Positions 28,029 through 40,293 of a DNA stretch of 64,000 bases are shown here, piece by piece. The stretch is from NCBI RefSeq assembly GCF_015709455.1, contig NZ_JADNQW010000005.1:3244001-3308000 (forward strand), given 5' to 3'. The stretch's first letter is position 1. The number at the start of each line of letters is the position of its first letter. A model generated the notes under the pieces. The model worked only from the letters and a program-made list of their open reading frames with translations, made no database searches and was not told the origin of the DNA. Source of the DNA: Methylosinus sp. H3A (GTDB lineage: Bacteria; Pseudomonadota; Alphaproteobacteria; Rhizobiales; Beijerinckiaceae). The translations under genes were made by a program, and so were the position numbers.

Positions 28029-28487
28029 TCAATCCGATCCTCGCTCCACCGACAGCATCTTCAAAATGCGTTTGGCCAGCGAGTCCCGCACGGCGCGATA
28101 GGAGTCCAATATCGTCTCGCGTGAGCCGCTCGTCGCAGTGGCGTCGAGCGTCGGCCAATAGACGACGTCGACAGCCATGGCGCGTGTGAATTCGAGCGCC
28201 TTGTGATGCGACTCCGGCGACAAAGTCACGATGAGATCGAAGTTGGAATCTTCCAAATCCTCGAAGCTGTGCGGCTTGTGGCGGGAGATATCGACCCCGA
28301 TCTCGTCCATCGCCGCTATGGCGAAAGGATCGGGCTCGCCGCGCTTGAGACCGGCGGAGGCGAAATAGATTTCGCGGCCGAAATAATGACGCCCCAGCGC
28401 TTCCGCCATGGGCGAGCGGACGGCGTTCTGCGTGCAGGCGAACAGCACGGCGTGTGGCCGCGATACGAGTCCGCCTTCCTCCGGCAT
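28029..28487 (-). CDS. Low-molecular-weight protein phosphatase family protein
   Basis: The 152-residue protein has the LMW phosphotyrosine phosphatase/arsenate reductase P-loop CTQNAVRS, with C18 and R24 (C-x5-R), and the later conserved segment VYWPTLDAT, where the general-acid Asp sits. It follows the UPF0262 gene by 4 bases on the same strand. In alphaproteobacteria the order hisD-UPF0262-phosphatase is standard, so this is the ordinary chromosomal member and not an arsenic-resistance gene. Its in vivo substrate is unknown. Confidence 0.88.
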   Translation of the reverse strand: MPEEGGLVSRPHAVLFACTQNAVRSPMAEALGRHYFGREIYFASAGLKRGEPDPFAIAAMDEIGVDISRHKPHSFEDLEDSNFDLIVTLSPESHHKALEFTRAMAVDVVYWPTLDATATSGSRETILDSYRAVRDSLAKRILKMLSVERGSD

Positions 28488-28491
28488 GGGC

Positions 28492-28971
28492 TCAGCCCTT
28501 CCAGTGCAGAGCCGTGACCAGCGTGAAGAGGCGGCGCGCGGTGTCCGAGTCGCAGTCGATCTTGCCCTTCAGCCGTTCGGCGAGGAGGGCCGCGCCTTCA
28601 TTGTGCAGCCCGCGCCGGCCCATGTCGATCGCCTCGATCCGGCTCGGCGTCGCGGTGCGGATCGCGGCGTAATAGGTCTCGCAAACCAGAAAATAGTCTT
28701 TCAGCAGCCGCTTGAAGGGCGTCAGCGACAGAATATGCGTGACGACTGTCGCGCCTGCTTCGTCGCGCACGTCGAAGACGAGCTTGGCGTCATGCAGGGC
28801 GATGACGAGGGCGTAGGGCCCGCCGTCATGGCCCTCCAGTGCGAAACTATTGTCCTCGAGCAGATCGTAGATGGCGATGGCGCGCTCATGCTCCTGATCG
28901 GCCGTGCCACGCCCGATCGATTGCTCGTCGAGCGTGACGGAGATCAGTCGCTTGGTCGCGCTTTCCGCCAC
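28492..28971 (-). CDS. UPF0262 family protein
   Basis: The 159-residue protein starts with GTG at 28971, two bases after the hisD stop codon, giving [20 protein letters not shown]. The conserved core includes [14 protein letters not shown] and [19 protein letters not shown]. The family is confined largely to alphaproteobacteria and its function is unknown. The tight spacing to hisD and the phosphatase implies one transcript. Confidence 0.9.
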   Translation of the reverse strand: MAESATKRLISVTLDEQSIGRGTADQEHERAIAIYDLLEDNSFALEGHDGGPYALVIALHDAKLVFDVRDEAGATVVTHILSLTPFKRLLKDYFLVCETYYAAIRTATPSRIEAIDMGRRGLHNEGAALLAERLKGKIDCDSDTARRLFTLVTALHWKG

Positions 28972-28972
28972 C

Positions 28973-30274
28973 TCACGCCCCGCGCTGGTCGAGGCGCATG
29001 GCCACGGAGCGCGCATGCGCCTGCAGCCGTTCGGCGTCGCCGAGCGTCACGGCGGCGGGGCCGATTTGGCGCAGCGAGGCGGGGTCGCATTTGAGGATCG
29101 ACGTGCGCTTGACGAAGTCCAGCACGCTCAGCCCAGAGGAGAAGCGCGCCGAGCGCGCCGTCGGCAGAACGTGGTTGGAGCCGCCGACATAATCGCCGAT
29201 CGCCTCGGGCGTATAGGCGCCGATGAAGATGGCGCCGGCGTTGCGCACCTTCGCCGCCAATTCTTCGGCGTCTTCCGAGACGATCTCCAAATGCTCGGCG
29301 GCGATGCGGTCGGCGAGCGGAATGGAGTCGGCGAGGCTCCTGGTCACGATGATCGCGCCATAATCGCGCCAGCTCTTGGAGGCGATCTCGACGCGCGAGA
29401 GCGTCGCCAGCTGACGCTCGACGGCGGCGGCGGCCGCGTCGGCGAAGGCCGGATCGTCGGTGATGAGGATCGACTGCGCCGATTCGTCATGCTCCGCCTG
29501 GGCGAGCAGATCGATCGCCACCCAATCGGGATTGGCTGTCTTGTCGGCGAGCACGAGAATTTCCGAGGGGCCGGCGATCATGTCTATGCCGACGAGGCCG
29601 AAGACGCGGCGCTTGGCGGCGGCCACCCAGGCGTTGCCCGGCCCGACGATCTTGGCCACGGGGCGAATGGTCTTGGTGCCATGGGCCAGCGCCGCGACGG
29701 CCTGCGCGCCGCCGACGCGATAGACCTCGTCGACGCCTGCGCGCTTGGCGGCGGCCAGCACCAGCGGGTCGATCACCCCATGCGGGGCGGGGACCACCAT
29801 CACCAGCCGGTCGACGCCGGCCACCTTGGCCGGCACGGCGTTCATCAGCACGGAGGAGGGGTAGGAGGCGGTGCCGCCCGGCACATAGAGGCCGACCGAT
29901 TCGAGCGCGCTCCAGCGCCAGCCGAGCTCGACGCCGGCCTCGTCCTTATAGCGGAGGTCTTCCGGCCGCTGGCGTTCGTGGAAGGCTCTTATGCGGGCGT
30001 GGGCGAGATCGAGGGCGGCCAGCGTCTCCTTCGGCACTTTGGATTCGGCGGCGTCGATCTCGGCTTTCGTCAAAGCGATGCCGGTCTGCGCGAGGTCGAT
30101 ATGGTCGAAGCGCTTGGAATAATCGATCAGCGCCTCGTCGCCGCGGGCCGCCACATCCTCGATAATGCCGCGGACGGTGTCGTCGACGTCCTGGGCGGCC
30201 TCGCGTTTCGTCGCCAGCAGCGCCGAGAAGCGCTCCTCGAAATCCGCCGCCGACGCATCCAATCGCCAAGTCAT
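28973..30274 (-). CDS. hisD: Histidinol dehydrogenase
   Basis: This enzyme catalyses the last two steps of histidine synthesis, L-histidinol to L-histidine, with two NAD and one Zn. Start ATG 30274 gives [16 protein letters not shown]; total 433 residues. Signatures include [48 protein letters not shown] and the catalytic Glu-His pair in [12 protein letters not shown]. It lies between a DUF2948 gene and UPF0262, the usual alphaproteobacterial arrangement. Confidence 0.96.
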   Translation of the reverse strand: MTWRLDASAADFEERFSALLATKREAAQDVDDTVRGIIEDVAARGDEALIDYSKRFDHIDLAQTGIALTKAEIDAAESKVPKETLAALDLAHARIRAFHERQRPEDLRYKDEAGVELGWRWSALESVGLYVPGGTASYPSSVLMNAVPAKVAGVDRLVMVVPAPHGVIDPLVLAAAKRAGVDEVYRVGGAQAVAALAHGTKTIRPVAKIVGPGNAWVAAAKRRVFGLVGIDMIAGPSEILVLADKTANPDWVAIDLLAQAEHDESAQSILITDDPAFADAAAAAVERQLATLSRVEIASKSWRDYGAIIVTRSLADSIPLADRIAAEHLEIVSEDAEELAAKVRNAGAIFIGAYTPEAIGDYVGGSNHVLPTARSARFSSGLSVLDFVKRTSILKCDPASLRQIGPAAVTLGDAERLQAHARSVAMRLDQRGA

Positions 30275-30302
30275 GTTCTTCTCCAACCGGTATTTCCGGT
30301 TG

Positions 30303-30782
30303 TCATGACCTTGCCTCGCCGTCTTCGTCAAGCTCATGTGACGGACAGGCCTTCGCCGCCCAGCGCGGACCGAGGTCTTGGAGGCGGGCCTCGACGCACT
30401 CCACATCCAGGGAAATCGCCGCTCCGCCGGCGAAAATCAGCGTCACCACGCCCCCCGGCGGCTCGGCGGCGGGCTCGAAAGTGACGGCGAGAAGCTCCAA
30501 AATCGCATCAGGCCTGTCGCGGGCGATTTTGAGCTGGCGGACCCGCCGCACCCCGTCGAAATGGACGCCCGAGTGGCAACGCTCGCGTCTGCCCTGCTCG
30601 GCGGCGGCCCAATCATAGCGGCAGCCGACGAAGGCGAAACGGCTCTGCTCGGGCAGAAAGGCGATATCACCGACCCGCACCAGAGCGTCCTGGAGCAGAG
30701 CGGAGAGGCAAGAGAGATCCTCGGCGTCCATTGCCTGGAGCCTCAGACCATCGGACTGTGGCGACGACGAGCGCTTGAACAT
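30303..30782 (-). CDS. DUF2948 family protein
   Basis: The 159-residue protein of unknown function is the usual upstream neighbour of hisD in alphaproteobacteria. Start ATG 30782 is chosen because AGGAGG (minus strand) sits 8 bases upstream; an ATG at 30806 is less likely. Recognisable stretches are LQAMDAEDLSCLSALLQDAL, FAFVGCRYDWA and VTLIFAGGAAISLDVECVEA. It has no signal peptide or membrane segment. Confidence 0.85.
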   Translation of the reverse strand: MFKRSSSPQSDGLRLQAMDAEDLSCLSALLQDALVRVGDIAFLPEQSRFAFVGCRYDWAAAEQGRRERCHSGVHFDGVRRVRQLKIARDRPDAILELLAVTFEPAAEPPGGVVTLIFAGGAAISLDVECVEARLQDLGPRWAAKACPSHELDEDGEARS

Positions 30783-30883
30783 GGAGCGGGCCTCCTGTTC
30801 GAGCATATGGCGAGCGCCTTTTCGCTGTGCAACCGCGCCGCTGAGGCGATGGCGCACGCCGAGTGAAAATTTGCCGCGTGGTT

Positions 30884-32458
30884 TCAAAAGAGTGAGCCCT
30901 GGTCGCCGCCGCCCTTGTCTTTCCCGCGCTTCGGCCGTGCGGCAGGGGCCGGAGCGGGTGACGCGCCGCCGGATTCCGCCTGCGCGGCGATATGGCCGTC
31001 GGAAAATTGCACATCCAGCCTTTGGCCCGGCGTGACATCGGCCGCCTGCCGCAGCAGCGCGCCGGTCTCGTCGCGCACCAGAGCGAAGCCGCGCGCCAGC
31101 ACCTGCTCATAGCCGAGCGTCTTGCGCAGCTGATCGAGCCTATCGAGCCGCGCCTGCCGCTCATCGAGAATGCGGATGTAGGCCGAGCGCAGGCGCTGCT
31201 CGGCATTGTCGAGCCGCCTCTGCGCGCTCTCCGCCTCGCGGAGGGCCAGAGAGCGCCGCGCGACGAGGCCCTGGCGCAGCCTCGCCTGCAGGCCCTTCAG
31301 CCGCTCGGAGGCGCGCGCCAGCTCCGCCTGCGGCGAATGGCGGGCGAGCACCTGGGAGACGCGGGAGAGCGTGAGCCGCCTGCCATCCAGCGCGCGTCGC
31401 AAATTGCCGCGCAGCCGCTCGCCGGCGCGATCGGCGCGTTGGGCGGGCACCAGCAGCAATTGCGCGCCCGCGGGCAGCACGCGCTGCAACGAGGCGAGCT
31501 GCCGCCGATTGGCGTCCAAAAGCCGCCGTTCCGCCCCCGCGAGGCGCCGGGCGAGCGTCGCCGTATGCTCCACCAGCTCGGCGCGCACGGGCACGCATTT
31601 TTCTGCGGCGCCTGTGGGAGTGGGCGCGCGCAGATCGGCGGCGAAATCGATGAGCGTGGTGTCGGTCTCATGGCCGATGGCCGAGACCAGCGGAATGGCG
31701 CTCGCCGCCGCCGCGCGCACCACGATCTCCTCATTGAAGCCGAACAAATCCTCGAGCGAGCCGCCGCCGCGCGCGACGATCAGCACATCCGGCCGAGGAA
31801 TAGGCCCGCCCGCGGGCAGGGCGTTGAAGCCGTCGATGGCGGCGGCCACTTCCGTGGCGCAGGTCTCCCCCTGCACGCGAACCGGCCATACCAGCACGCG
31901 GCGCGGGAAACGATCGAGCAGCCGATGCAATATGTCGCGAATCACGGCGCCGGTCGGCGAGGTGACGACGCCCACGACGAGGGGCAGAAAGGGCAGGGGC
32001 TTTTTGCGCTCGGCGTCGAAGAGCCCCTCGGCGGCGAGGCGCTTGCGCCGCTCGTCGAGCAAAGCCATCAGCGCGCCGGCGCCGGCCGGCTCCAGCGTCT
32101 CGATGACGATCTGATAGGAGGATTTGCCCGGAAAGGTGCTGATCTTGCCGGTGGCGACGACTTCCAGCCCCTCCTGCGGCTTCACGCGCAGGCGCAGGAA
32201 GGTCATCTTCCAGATCACGGCGTCGAGACGGGCGTTCTGGTCCTTGAGGCTGAAATAGACATGGCCGGAGGAATGCGGCCCGCGATAATTGGTGATCTCG
32301 CCGCGCACCCGCACATGGCCGAAGCGATCCTCCACCGTGCGTTTGAGCGCATTGGCGAGCTCGGAGACGGAGAGCTCCGGCACATTGGGCCCGGCGACGA
32401 TCGGCGGGGCGGGATCGTCGCCCTCGGGGGCGGGGGATTTGGCGGGACGCTTGGCCAT
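30884..32458 (-). CDS. xseA: Exodeoxyribonuclease VII large subunit
   Basis: This is the catalytic subunit of exonuclease VII, which degrades single-stranded DNA in both directions; 524 residues. The N-terminal OB fold contains VRGEITNYRGPHSSGHVYFS and LDAVIWK. The catalytic domain contains VGVVTSPTGAVIRDI, DVLIVARGGGSLEDL, FNEEIVVRA and VSAIGHETDTTLIDFAADLR. A long Arg/Ala/Leu coiled-coil follows, the stalk that binds the small subunit. xseB is not in the window. Confidence 0.95.
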   Translation of the reverse strand: MAKRPAKSPAPEGDDPAPPIVAGPNVPELSVSELANALKRTVEDRFGHVRVRGEITNYRGPHSSGHVYFSLKDQNARLDAVIWKMTFLRLRVKPQEGLEVVATGKISTFPGKSSYQIVIETLEPAGAGALMALLDERRKRLAAEGLFDAERKKPLPFLPLVVGVVTSPTGAVIRDILHRLLDRFPRRVLVWPVRVQGETCATEVAAAIDGFNALPAGGPIPRPDVLIVARGGGSLEDLFGFNEEIVVRAAAASAIPLVSAIGHETDTTLIDFAADLRAPTPTGAAEKCVPVRAELVEHTATLARRLAGAERRLLDANRRQLASLQRVLPAGAQLLLVPAQRADRAGERLRGNLRRALDGRRLTLSRVSQVLARHSPQAELARASERLKGLQARLRQGLVARRSLALREAESAQRRLDNAEQRLRSAYIRILDERQARLDRLDQLRKTLGYEQVLARGFALVRDETGALLRQAADVTPGQRLDVQFSDGHIAAQAESGGASPAPAPAARPKRGKDKGGGDQGSLF

Positions 32459-32594
32459 ACGGGAGATATGGCCGATTTTGCGGCTTCCCGCGAGGGGGGC
32501 TGGCCGGCGGCGGCCGAACCGTCACCGGAATTTTTCGGCGATCGCCAGCTCCACGGCTATCGTCTCGCGAGAGCTTCGACTCTGGAAAGGTGGC

Positions 32595-33521
32595 TCATCC
32601 CTTCATGAGATCGGCATATATGTTTCCGAGCACGGGATCGCGATCGTCGAGCGGTCGGTGATCTGCTTCGGCATAGGGTGAAACGCTCGTGTTTTTCTTC
32701 GTGAACACGACCTCCTTATAGCCGACCGTTTTCGCGACCTCGGCGAGAGATGCGTGCGAGAAGATGGAGAGATGCCCCCATTGCCTCTCGCCGGTATAGA
32801 CGCCTTCCAATCCGCGCGAAAAATCGGACCTCGTTTTCATTGTCCAGATTATGTCGGGCGTATTCACTCGGTGCCAGCACCCGGGCTTCAGTACACGGAG
32901 AGCTTCGGCGAGAAAGCGGAATTGATCCGTCTGGTCGAGATGCTCGATGAAGTCTTCATGAAAGATATAATCGACGGAATTCTCCGCTATGTCCCAATGC
33001 ATGTCAACGCAGGGGAAAAGGAAGTAGTCCTCGAAATGGCCGAAGGAGAAGTTGGCGTTGGCAAGCACCCGGTCGACGTTCAAGAAACCGCGGCGCGGGA
33101 ATTCGCCGGCTCCCACATAGAGTTTGACCGGCTTGCCTTGCGCTGTGAGCTGCTCCACGCGCGATCTGAATCGCGTCATCTCCTCGGCGGCCGATCCGTG
33201 CGTTTTGATGCGGTCGACGCGATCTGGATGCACGAGCGTGAATGATTCCCAGGCGCGGGGAAGTAATCGATCGGTCGTGACGGAAAAACTTTCTCCGTCT
33301 GCGCATAAATAATATTCGCCTATTCTAAAATAAAACACTCCATTATTATCGATAATATTATAACCAGATAGAGGTCCGCTCCGAATCTGTCCGGCAGAAA
33401 TATCGGTGTCGTCTATCGATATTAGTGTATCTTGATCGCTGCTTTTGTCTATTTTTATTTGATGTATGTGCATTGGTCCGCCGACCGCCAAAAATGTTCT
33501 ATGTGTGCTTAGAATATACAT
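32595..33521 (-). CDS. SAM-dependent methyltransferase with N-terminal beta-trefoil-like domain
   Basis: The 308-residue protein has two parts. Residues about 20-105 include YFRIGEYYLCADGESFSV and RLLPRAWESFTLV, which resemble one lobe of fascin-like beta-trefoil domains that bind sugars or actin; this is inference from pattern. From about 130 it is a Rossmann methyltransferase of the predicted-SAM type: KLYVGAGEFPRRGFLNVD, then VDYIFHEDFIEHLDQ and LRVLKPGCWHRVNTPD. The DNA for the first 80 residues is markedly AT-rich compared with its neighbours, a sign of transfer. The substrate is unknown; the neighbourhood gives no clue. Confidence 0.7.
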   Translation of the reverse strand: MYILSTHRTFLAVGGPMHIHQIKIDKSSDQDTLISIDDTDISAGQIRSGPLSGYNIIDNNGVFYFRIGEYYLCADGESFSVTTDRLLPRAWESFTLVHPDRVDRIKTHGSAAEEMTRFRSRVEQLTAQGKPVKLYVGAGEFPRRGFLNVDRVLANANFSFGHFEDYFLFPCVDMHWDIAENSVDYIFHEDFIEHLDQTDQFRFLAEALRVLKPGCWHRVNTPDIIWTMKTRSDFSRGLEGVYTGERQWGHLSIFSHASLAEVAKTVGYKEVVFTKKNTSVSPYAEADHRPLDDRDPVLGNIYADLMKG

Positions 33522-33712
33522 GATTTACATTCCGACTCTGAGAATGGAAGGAGATGGCGATTCGTCATCGAAAGTTCGCTTCCTATTGATTGGCCCGGAA
33601 GCGGATTCGTCTCCTGCTGGGCGTTGGGAGATGACGCCAGCGTAACGGAGCGCAGGAGTTAGTATCGCCTATGTGAAGGTCGGGCGTATATTGTGGCGCC
33701 GACTTAAGGCCG

Positions 33713-33752
33713 TAGAAAACAAAAGGCGCGCAGCTCTCGCGAGCCGCGCGCC
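33713..33752 (-). terminator. Intrinsic terminator of the outer-membrane protein gene
   Basis: On the minus strand a GC-rich hairpin (GGCGCGC-x-GCTC, loop TCGC, GAGC-x-GCGCGCC; plus coordinates 33725-33752) is followed by TTTTGTTTT. It lies 28 bases after the stop of the gene at 33780-34637. Confidence 0.88.
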
Positions 33753-33779
33753 CAGAGGCTTCGGAGAAGACGCTTCAGA

Positions 33780-34637
33780 TCAGTATTTGCGGACCAGCGG
33801 GCCGGGGGGCGCCATCAGCATGGGCGCCGGCGCCATCAGCGCGTAGCGGAAGCCGAGGCGAATGTCGTGCGAGGCGAGCTGGAAGGTCTGGCGCTCGCCC
33901 GCGCAGCCGGCGGCGAGGCAGCCGATGACATTGGTCTGGAACTTGCCCATGTCGAGATAGCGATAGCCGAGCTCGACCTTGAAATTTGGCGTGATGTTAT
34001 AGGCGAGGCCCGCCATCACGGCCCAGGCGAAATTCGTCTTGGTCGCGTCCTGGGCGATGCCGAAGCCGCCGGCCGGCTGCGCCGAGAGATCATAGAGATT
34101 GTTCAGCCAATTGACCGCGACGCCGACGCCGCCGCCGACGAAGGGCGTGATCCCGTACCAGGTGCCGAGATCGACATAGCCATTGGCCAGGAAGACGGCG
34201 GCGCTGTGCTGCGCGCTATAGATGTCGTAGCAGCGCGCGCCGCAGGCGAGGCCGAAGATGTTGGCGTAGCTCTGCGTGGCGCGATAATTGGCGGCAGTGC
34301 GATATTCGCCGGTCACGTCGACGCGGAACCAATTGTTGATCTGATAGCCGACGCCGCCGCCCGCGAAAGCGCTGTCGCCGATCGAATATTGATCGAACTG
34401 CGGGGCCGGCACCAGGACGGTGGGGCTGAAGGTCGAGCGAAGCTCGGAAATCTGGTTGACGCCGACGCCGACGTCGCCGCGCAAATACCAGCCGCCGTAG
34501 TCGGCGGGCGGCGGCGGCTCGAGCGGCGGAGGCGGCGGCAGCAACAAATCGGCGGCGAATGCGCCCGTGCTCATGGGGCCTGCGCTCATGGCGGAAGCGA
34601 TCGCGGCCGCTATGAGGAGGGCTCTGGTCTTGCCCAT
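33780..34637 (-). CDS. Omp25/Omp31-like outer-membrane beta-barrel protein
   Basis: The 285-residue protein begins with a signal peptide ending in TGAFA/A at about residue 28, then a proline-rich linker with runs of five and four prolines, then WYLRGDVGVGVNQISEL, the normal first strand of this family. Strands such as TPFVGGGVGVAVNWLNNLY and PNFKVELGYRYLDMGKF follow. Two cysteine pairs in extracellular loops (GLACGARC; GCLAAGC) could form disulfides. The end is PGPLVRKY, not the usual Phe. A GAAGGGAAGA stretch serves as ribosome binding site. Confidence 0.85.
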   Translation of the reverse strand: MGKTRALLIAAAIASAMSAGPMSTGAFAADLLLPPPPPLEPPPPADYGGWYLRGDVGVGVNQISELRSTFSPTVLVPAPQFDQYSIGDSAFAGGGVGYQINNWFRVDVTGEYRTAANYRATQSYANIFGLACGARCYDIYSAQHSAAVFLANGYVDLGTWYGITPFVGGGVGVAVNWLNNLYDLSAQPAGGFGIAQDATKTNFAWAVMAGLAYNITPNFKVELGYRYLDMGKFQTNVIGCLAAGCAGERQTFQLASHDIRLGFRYALMAPAPMLMAPPGPLVRKY

Positions 34638-34928
34638 AAATATCTTCCCTTCACGATAGAGGACCGCGGCGCGGACCCTTGGCTCTACGCCAATGTGAAG
34701 GAAGATTGAGCGAGAACGCTTAAAGTGGAGTTAACCTTACCGACGGAATACCTAGACCCTTCCGCAGACGATGTCGGTTTCGTTTCCAGCCGAAGTAGAC
34801 ACAGGTTCGGCGTTGGAAACGCGTCAAAACAAAAGATTTTAGGGGCCTGGAGTGTTTTCGAGCGAAGTGGGAACCGGTTCGCGTGAAGAAAACACGACCG
34901 AACAAGGAGATCTAGAGTCATTCCGGGT
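34638..34928. other. Intergenic region carrying palindromic repeats
   Basis: The first 140 bases after the barrel start hold its leader, with no clear promoter match. From 34781 the region is built of three palindromic units described separately. No coding sequence is visible. Confidence 0.6.
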
Positions 34929-34950
34929 TCAATCTGAACCGGAATGACTC
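34781..34950. repeat. Dispersed palindromic element, copy 1 (three hairpins)
   Basis: Three adjoining hairpins are visible: 34781-34821 (CGTTTCCA paired with TGGAAACG, inner CCGAA/TTCGG), 34852-34895 (GTGTTTTC paired with GAAAACAC, inner GCGAA/TTCGC) and 34915-34950 (GAGTCATTCCGG-GTTCA paired with TGAAC-CGGAATGACTC). The first unit and the CGTCAAAACAAAAG that follows recur at 59940-59994 with about 6 differences in 55 bases. Similar elements are known between genes in Hyphomicrobiales. Confidence 0.85.
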
Positions 34951-35312
34951 TGGGCGATATCCAATCCGAGCTCGGCGCGCTTCTTCCGCGAGAGCCCTCG
35001 CGAGACGATCGAATGCGACTCTCGGATGTAGTCGCGCAGCGCTCCATCCGAGAGGCCCGGCTCCGCGAAATGCTGGATCCATTTGAGACCGCGGGAGGCG
35101 AGATAGGGCGCGGGACGCAAGCCCGGCTGCTCCTTCAAAATCTCATAGGCGATGTCGCTCACCTTGAAGGTGAAGCGTGGCTCACCCTCGTCCCAGCCGC
35201 CAATCGCAAACACCTTCCCGCCGACCTTCCAGACGTGCGATCCGCCCCACTGGACGACATGGCTCGTCGCTGGCAGCGCGCCGCACATGGCGTTGTACTC
35301 GTCGTACGTCAT
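34929..35312 (-). CDS. MmcQ/YjbR family DNA-binding protein
   Basis: The 127-residue protein has the compact YjbR fold: MTYDEYNAMCGALPATSHVV, then WGGSHVWKVGGKVFAIGGWD, RFTFKVSDIAYEILKEQPG and PYLASRGLKWIQH. YjbR proteins are named as DNA-binding by structure; the biological role is unclear. The last seven codons and the TGA lie inside the palindromic repeat (34929-34952), so the tail QSHSGSD comes from the repeat. It is downstream of glmM with 48 bases between. Confidence 0.85.
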   Translation of the reverse strand: MTYDEYNAMCGALPATSHVVQWGGSHVWKVGGKVFAIGGWDEGEPRFTFKVSDIAYEILKEQPGLRPAPYLASRGLKWIQHFAEPGLSDGALRDYIRESHSIVSRGLSRKKRAELGLDIAQSHSGSD

Positions 35313-35360
35313 GCTCGTCGCCTCCCAGCGAGCCGCCTCGAGCGGTGGCGGACGAGCGTA

Positions 35361-36710
<1,350 letters not shown>

Positions 36711-37008
36711 TGCTTGTCGTTCTCCGGGAAGGCGGGGGCGGCGCCGCCGGAAAGGCGCGAGAGCCGCCGCCGCGGCGCTAAGTCGACCTCGAGATTGTGG
36801 GCGTTTTCGGACGGCGCGCCGTCCCTTCGTGCATCATCGGAAAAGGATGTGAAGAAATATCGCCATTCATACTGGTCGCTTCCATCGCCTTTCGCGCCTT
36901 GTGGTTAACGCGTATGTCTCCCCCGAAAATCCTGCGCAGCGCGGCTTCGTCCGGCCGGCGGGGGGAGCTATGCTCTGCAATCGAACTTATCATGTTCCGG
37001 GGGGCTCG

Positions 37009-37359
37009 ATGAAGGTCGTCATCTATCACAATCCCGCATGCGGCACGTCCCGCAAGGTGCTCGCGCGGCTGAAGGAGGCCGGGCTCGAGCCCGAGGTGGT
37101 GCAATATCTGAAGACGCCGCCCGATCGAAAGACGCTGAAAGCGCTGCTGAAGCAGATGGGCAAGGGCGTCCGCGACATTCTCCGCAAGCGCGGCACGCCC
37201 TATGAGGAGCTCGGCCTCGGCGACCCTTCCGTGAAGGAGGAGGCGATATTCGCCGCGATCGAGGCGCATCCGATCCTGATCGAGCGGCCGATCGTCGTCG
37301 TCGGCGACAAGGCGGCTCTGTGCCGGCCGCCAGAGGCGGTGGAGGCGTTGCTCGGGTGA
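37009..37359 (+). CDS. arsC: ArsC-family (glutaredoxin-dependent) reductase
   Basis: The 116-residue protein starts [21 protein letters not shown]11 in NPACGTSR is the catalytic cysteine of glutaredoxin-coupled arsenate reductases. The arsenate-site arginines appear in VEYL-like [14 protein letters not shown] and in [20 protein letters not shown]. No arsR or arsB is nearby, so it may serve as a general or orphan reductase. Its stop overlaps the GTG of the next gene, so the two should be co-translated. Confidence 0.9.
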   Translation: MKVVIYHNPACGTSRKVLARLKEAGLEPEVVQYLKTPPDRKTLKALLKQMGKGVRDILRKRGTPYEELGLGDPSVKEEAIFAAIEAHPILIERPIVVVGDKAALCRPPEAVEALLG

Positions 37360-37688
37360 GCGTTGCGGGGACTTTGGCAGTCTATTTGGGCGCCGCCTCG
37401 GCGGAGATCGCCGGTTGCTACGCCTTTTGGGCGTGGCTGCGACTCGGACTGTCGCCGCTCTGGGCGTTGCCCGGTCTGCTGTCGCTCGCCGTATTCGCAT
37501 CTCTGCTCACCCGCGCCGAGGTCGACGCCGCAGGCCGGGCCTATGCCGCTTACGGCGGCGTCTATATAGCGGCGTCGCTCGCCTGGCTGTGGCTGGTCGA
37601 GGGGCGCGCGCCCGACCGCTGGGACATGGTTGGTGCGGCAATTTGTCTTATCGGCGCGGCGATCGTGCTTCTCGGCCCGCGTGGATGA
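37356..37688 (+). CDS. YnfA/UPF0060 family membrane protein
   Basis: The 110-residue protein with four helices starts at GTG 37356, overlapping the arsC stop (GTGA). Family signatures are [36 protein letters not shown] and the end [22 protein letters not shown]. It belongs to the small multidrug-resistance-like superfamily; the substrate is unknown. Pairing with arsC may mean export of a toxic ion or cation, which is inference only. Confidence 0.9.
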   Translation: MSVAGTLAVYLGAASAEIAGCYAFWAWLRLGLSPLWALPGLLSLAVFASLLTRAEVDAAGRAYAAYGGVYIAASLAWLWLVEGRAPDRWDMVGAAICLIGAAIVLLGPRG

Positions 37689-37806
37689 GGTTTTGACGCT
37701 TCGTCGGCGCGGCGATCCGCATAATTGCGATGGTGAGTCTGTCGTTTCGAATCAGTAGACTATGTTTCAAATATCACGGTGGCGTTCAGTAGTGAGGATT
37801 TGGGTC

Positions 37807-37953
37807 ATGGGTTTGCTCGACGCGACGATTTTCATCGTGCTCGGATTTTGTGTCGGCTACGGCATACGAGACAATATTTCGAGATCGCGCAGGATGCGCT
37901 GGAAGGCCGAGCGGCGGCTGGGGACGAGGGTCTATCCTGCCGCAACCGCCTGA
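37807..37953 (+). CDS. Small single-helix membrane protein
   Basis: The 48-residue frame MGLLDATIFIVLGFCVGYGI and onward has one transmembrane helix followed by an Arg/Lys-rich cytoplasmic tail (RDNISRSRRMRWKAERRLG), in keeping with the positive-inside rule. An in-frame start at 37762 would add a basic leader. I do not recognise a named family. The frame looks real from the helix-plus-basic-tail pattern, but it is short. Confidence 0.5.
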   Translation: MGLLDATIFIVLGFCVGYGIRDNISRSRRMRWKAERRLGTRVYPAATA

Positions 37954-38075
37954 TCGGCTCGCGGGCCGAGGAGCCCACGGGCTCGCCATTGGAAGCATCG
38001 CCTGCAAACCGTGTCGCACATAATACATTCTGAAATCGGCGAGGCGTCGGCTTCCGATTCCGGTATGACAGACAG

Positions 38076-38104
38076 AAAAAAGCCCGGCTTTCGCCGGGCT
38101 TTTC
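38076..38104. terminator. Bidirectional intrinsic terminator
   Basis: The sequence AAAAAA-AGCCCGGC-TTTC-GCCGGGCT-TTT forms a strong hairpin with A-run on the left and T-run on the right. It ends ftsH on the minus strand (stop at 38119) and can also stop the plus-strand arsC-ynfA side. Confidence 0.9.
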
Positions 38105-38118
38105 ATTTGTCGTTCTGC

Positions 38119-40041
<1,923 letters not shown>

Positions 40042-40103
40042 GTCGAACCTTGCGAATGACGATGCCGCCCGGACCATCCCGGAAAACAGAAGTCGTTTCG
40101 TGT

Positions 40104-40132
40104 AATCTAGGCGCGCCGGAAGCGATTGCCAA
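40104..40132 (-). promoter_or_regulatory. Candidate sigma-70 promoter of ftsH
   Basis: On the minus strand TTGGCA is followed after 17 bases by TAGATT, 62 bases before the ftsH start. The match is 5 of 6 and 4 of 6 to the consensus hexamers with ideal spacing. Confidence 0.55.
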
Positions 40133-40293
40133 GAGATCGCCTCGCGCCGCGGTCTCGCCGTCTGTCGATGCGCGCATCGCGTGCATTTTGCGCGCAGGCC
40201 GAAGTTCTCACGCGCCGGCGAATGTCGTCTCAGCTGCAGGCGCATGTCGCCGAAAAGTCATACGATCGAAGCGGCGTGGCTTTTTTGCGGCCG

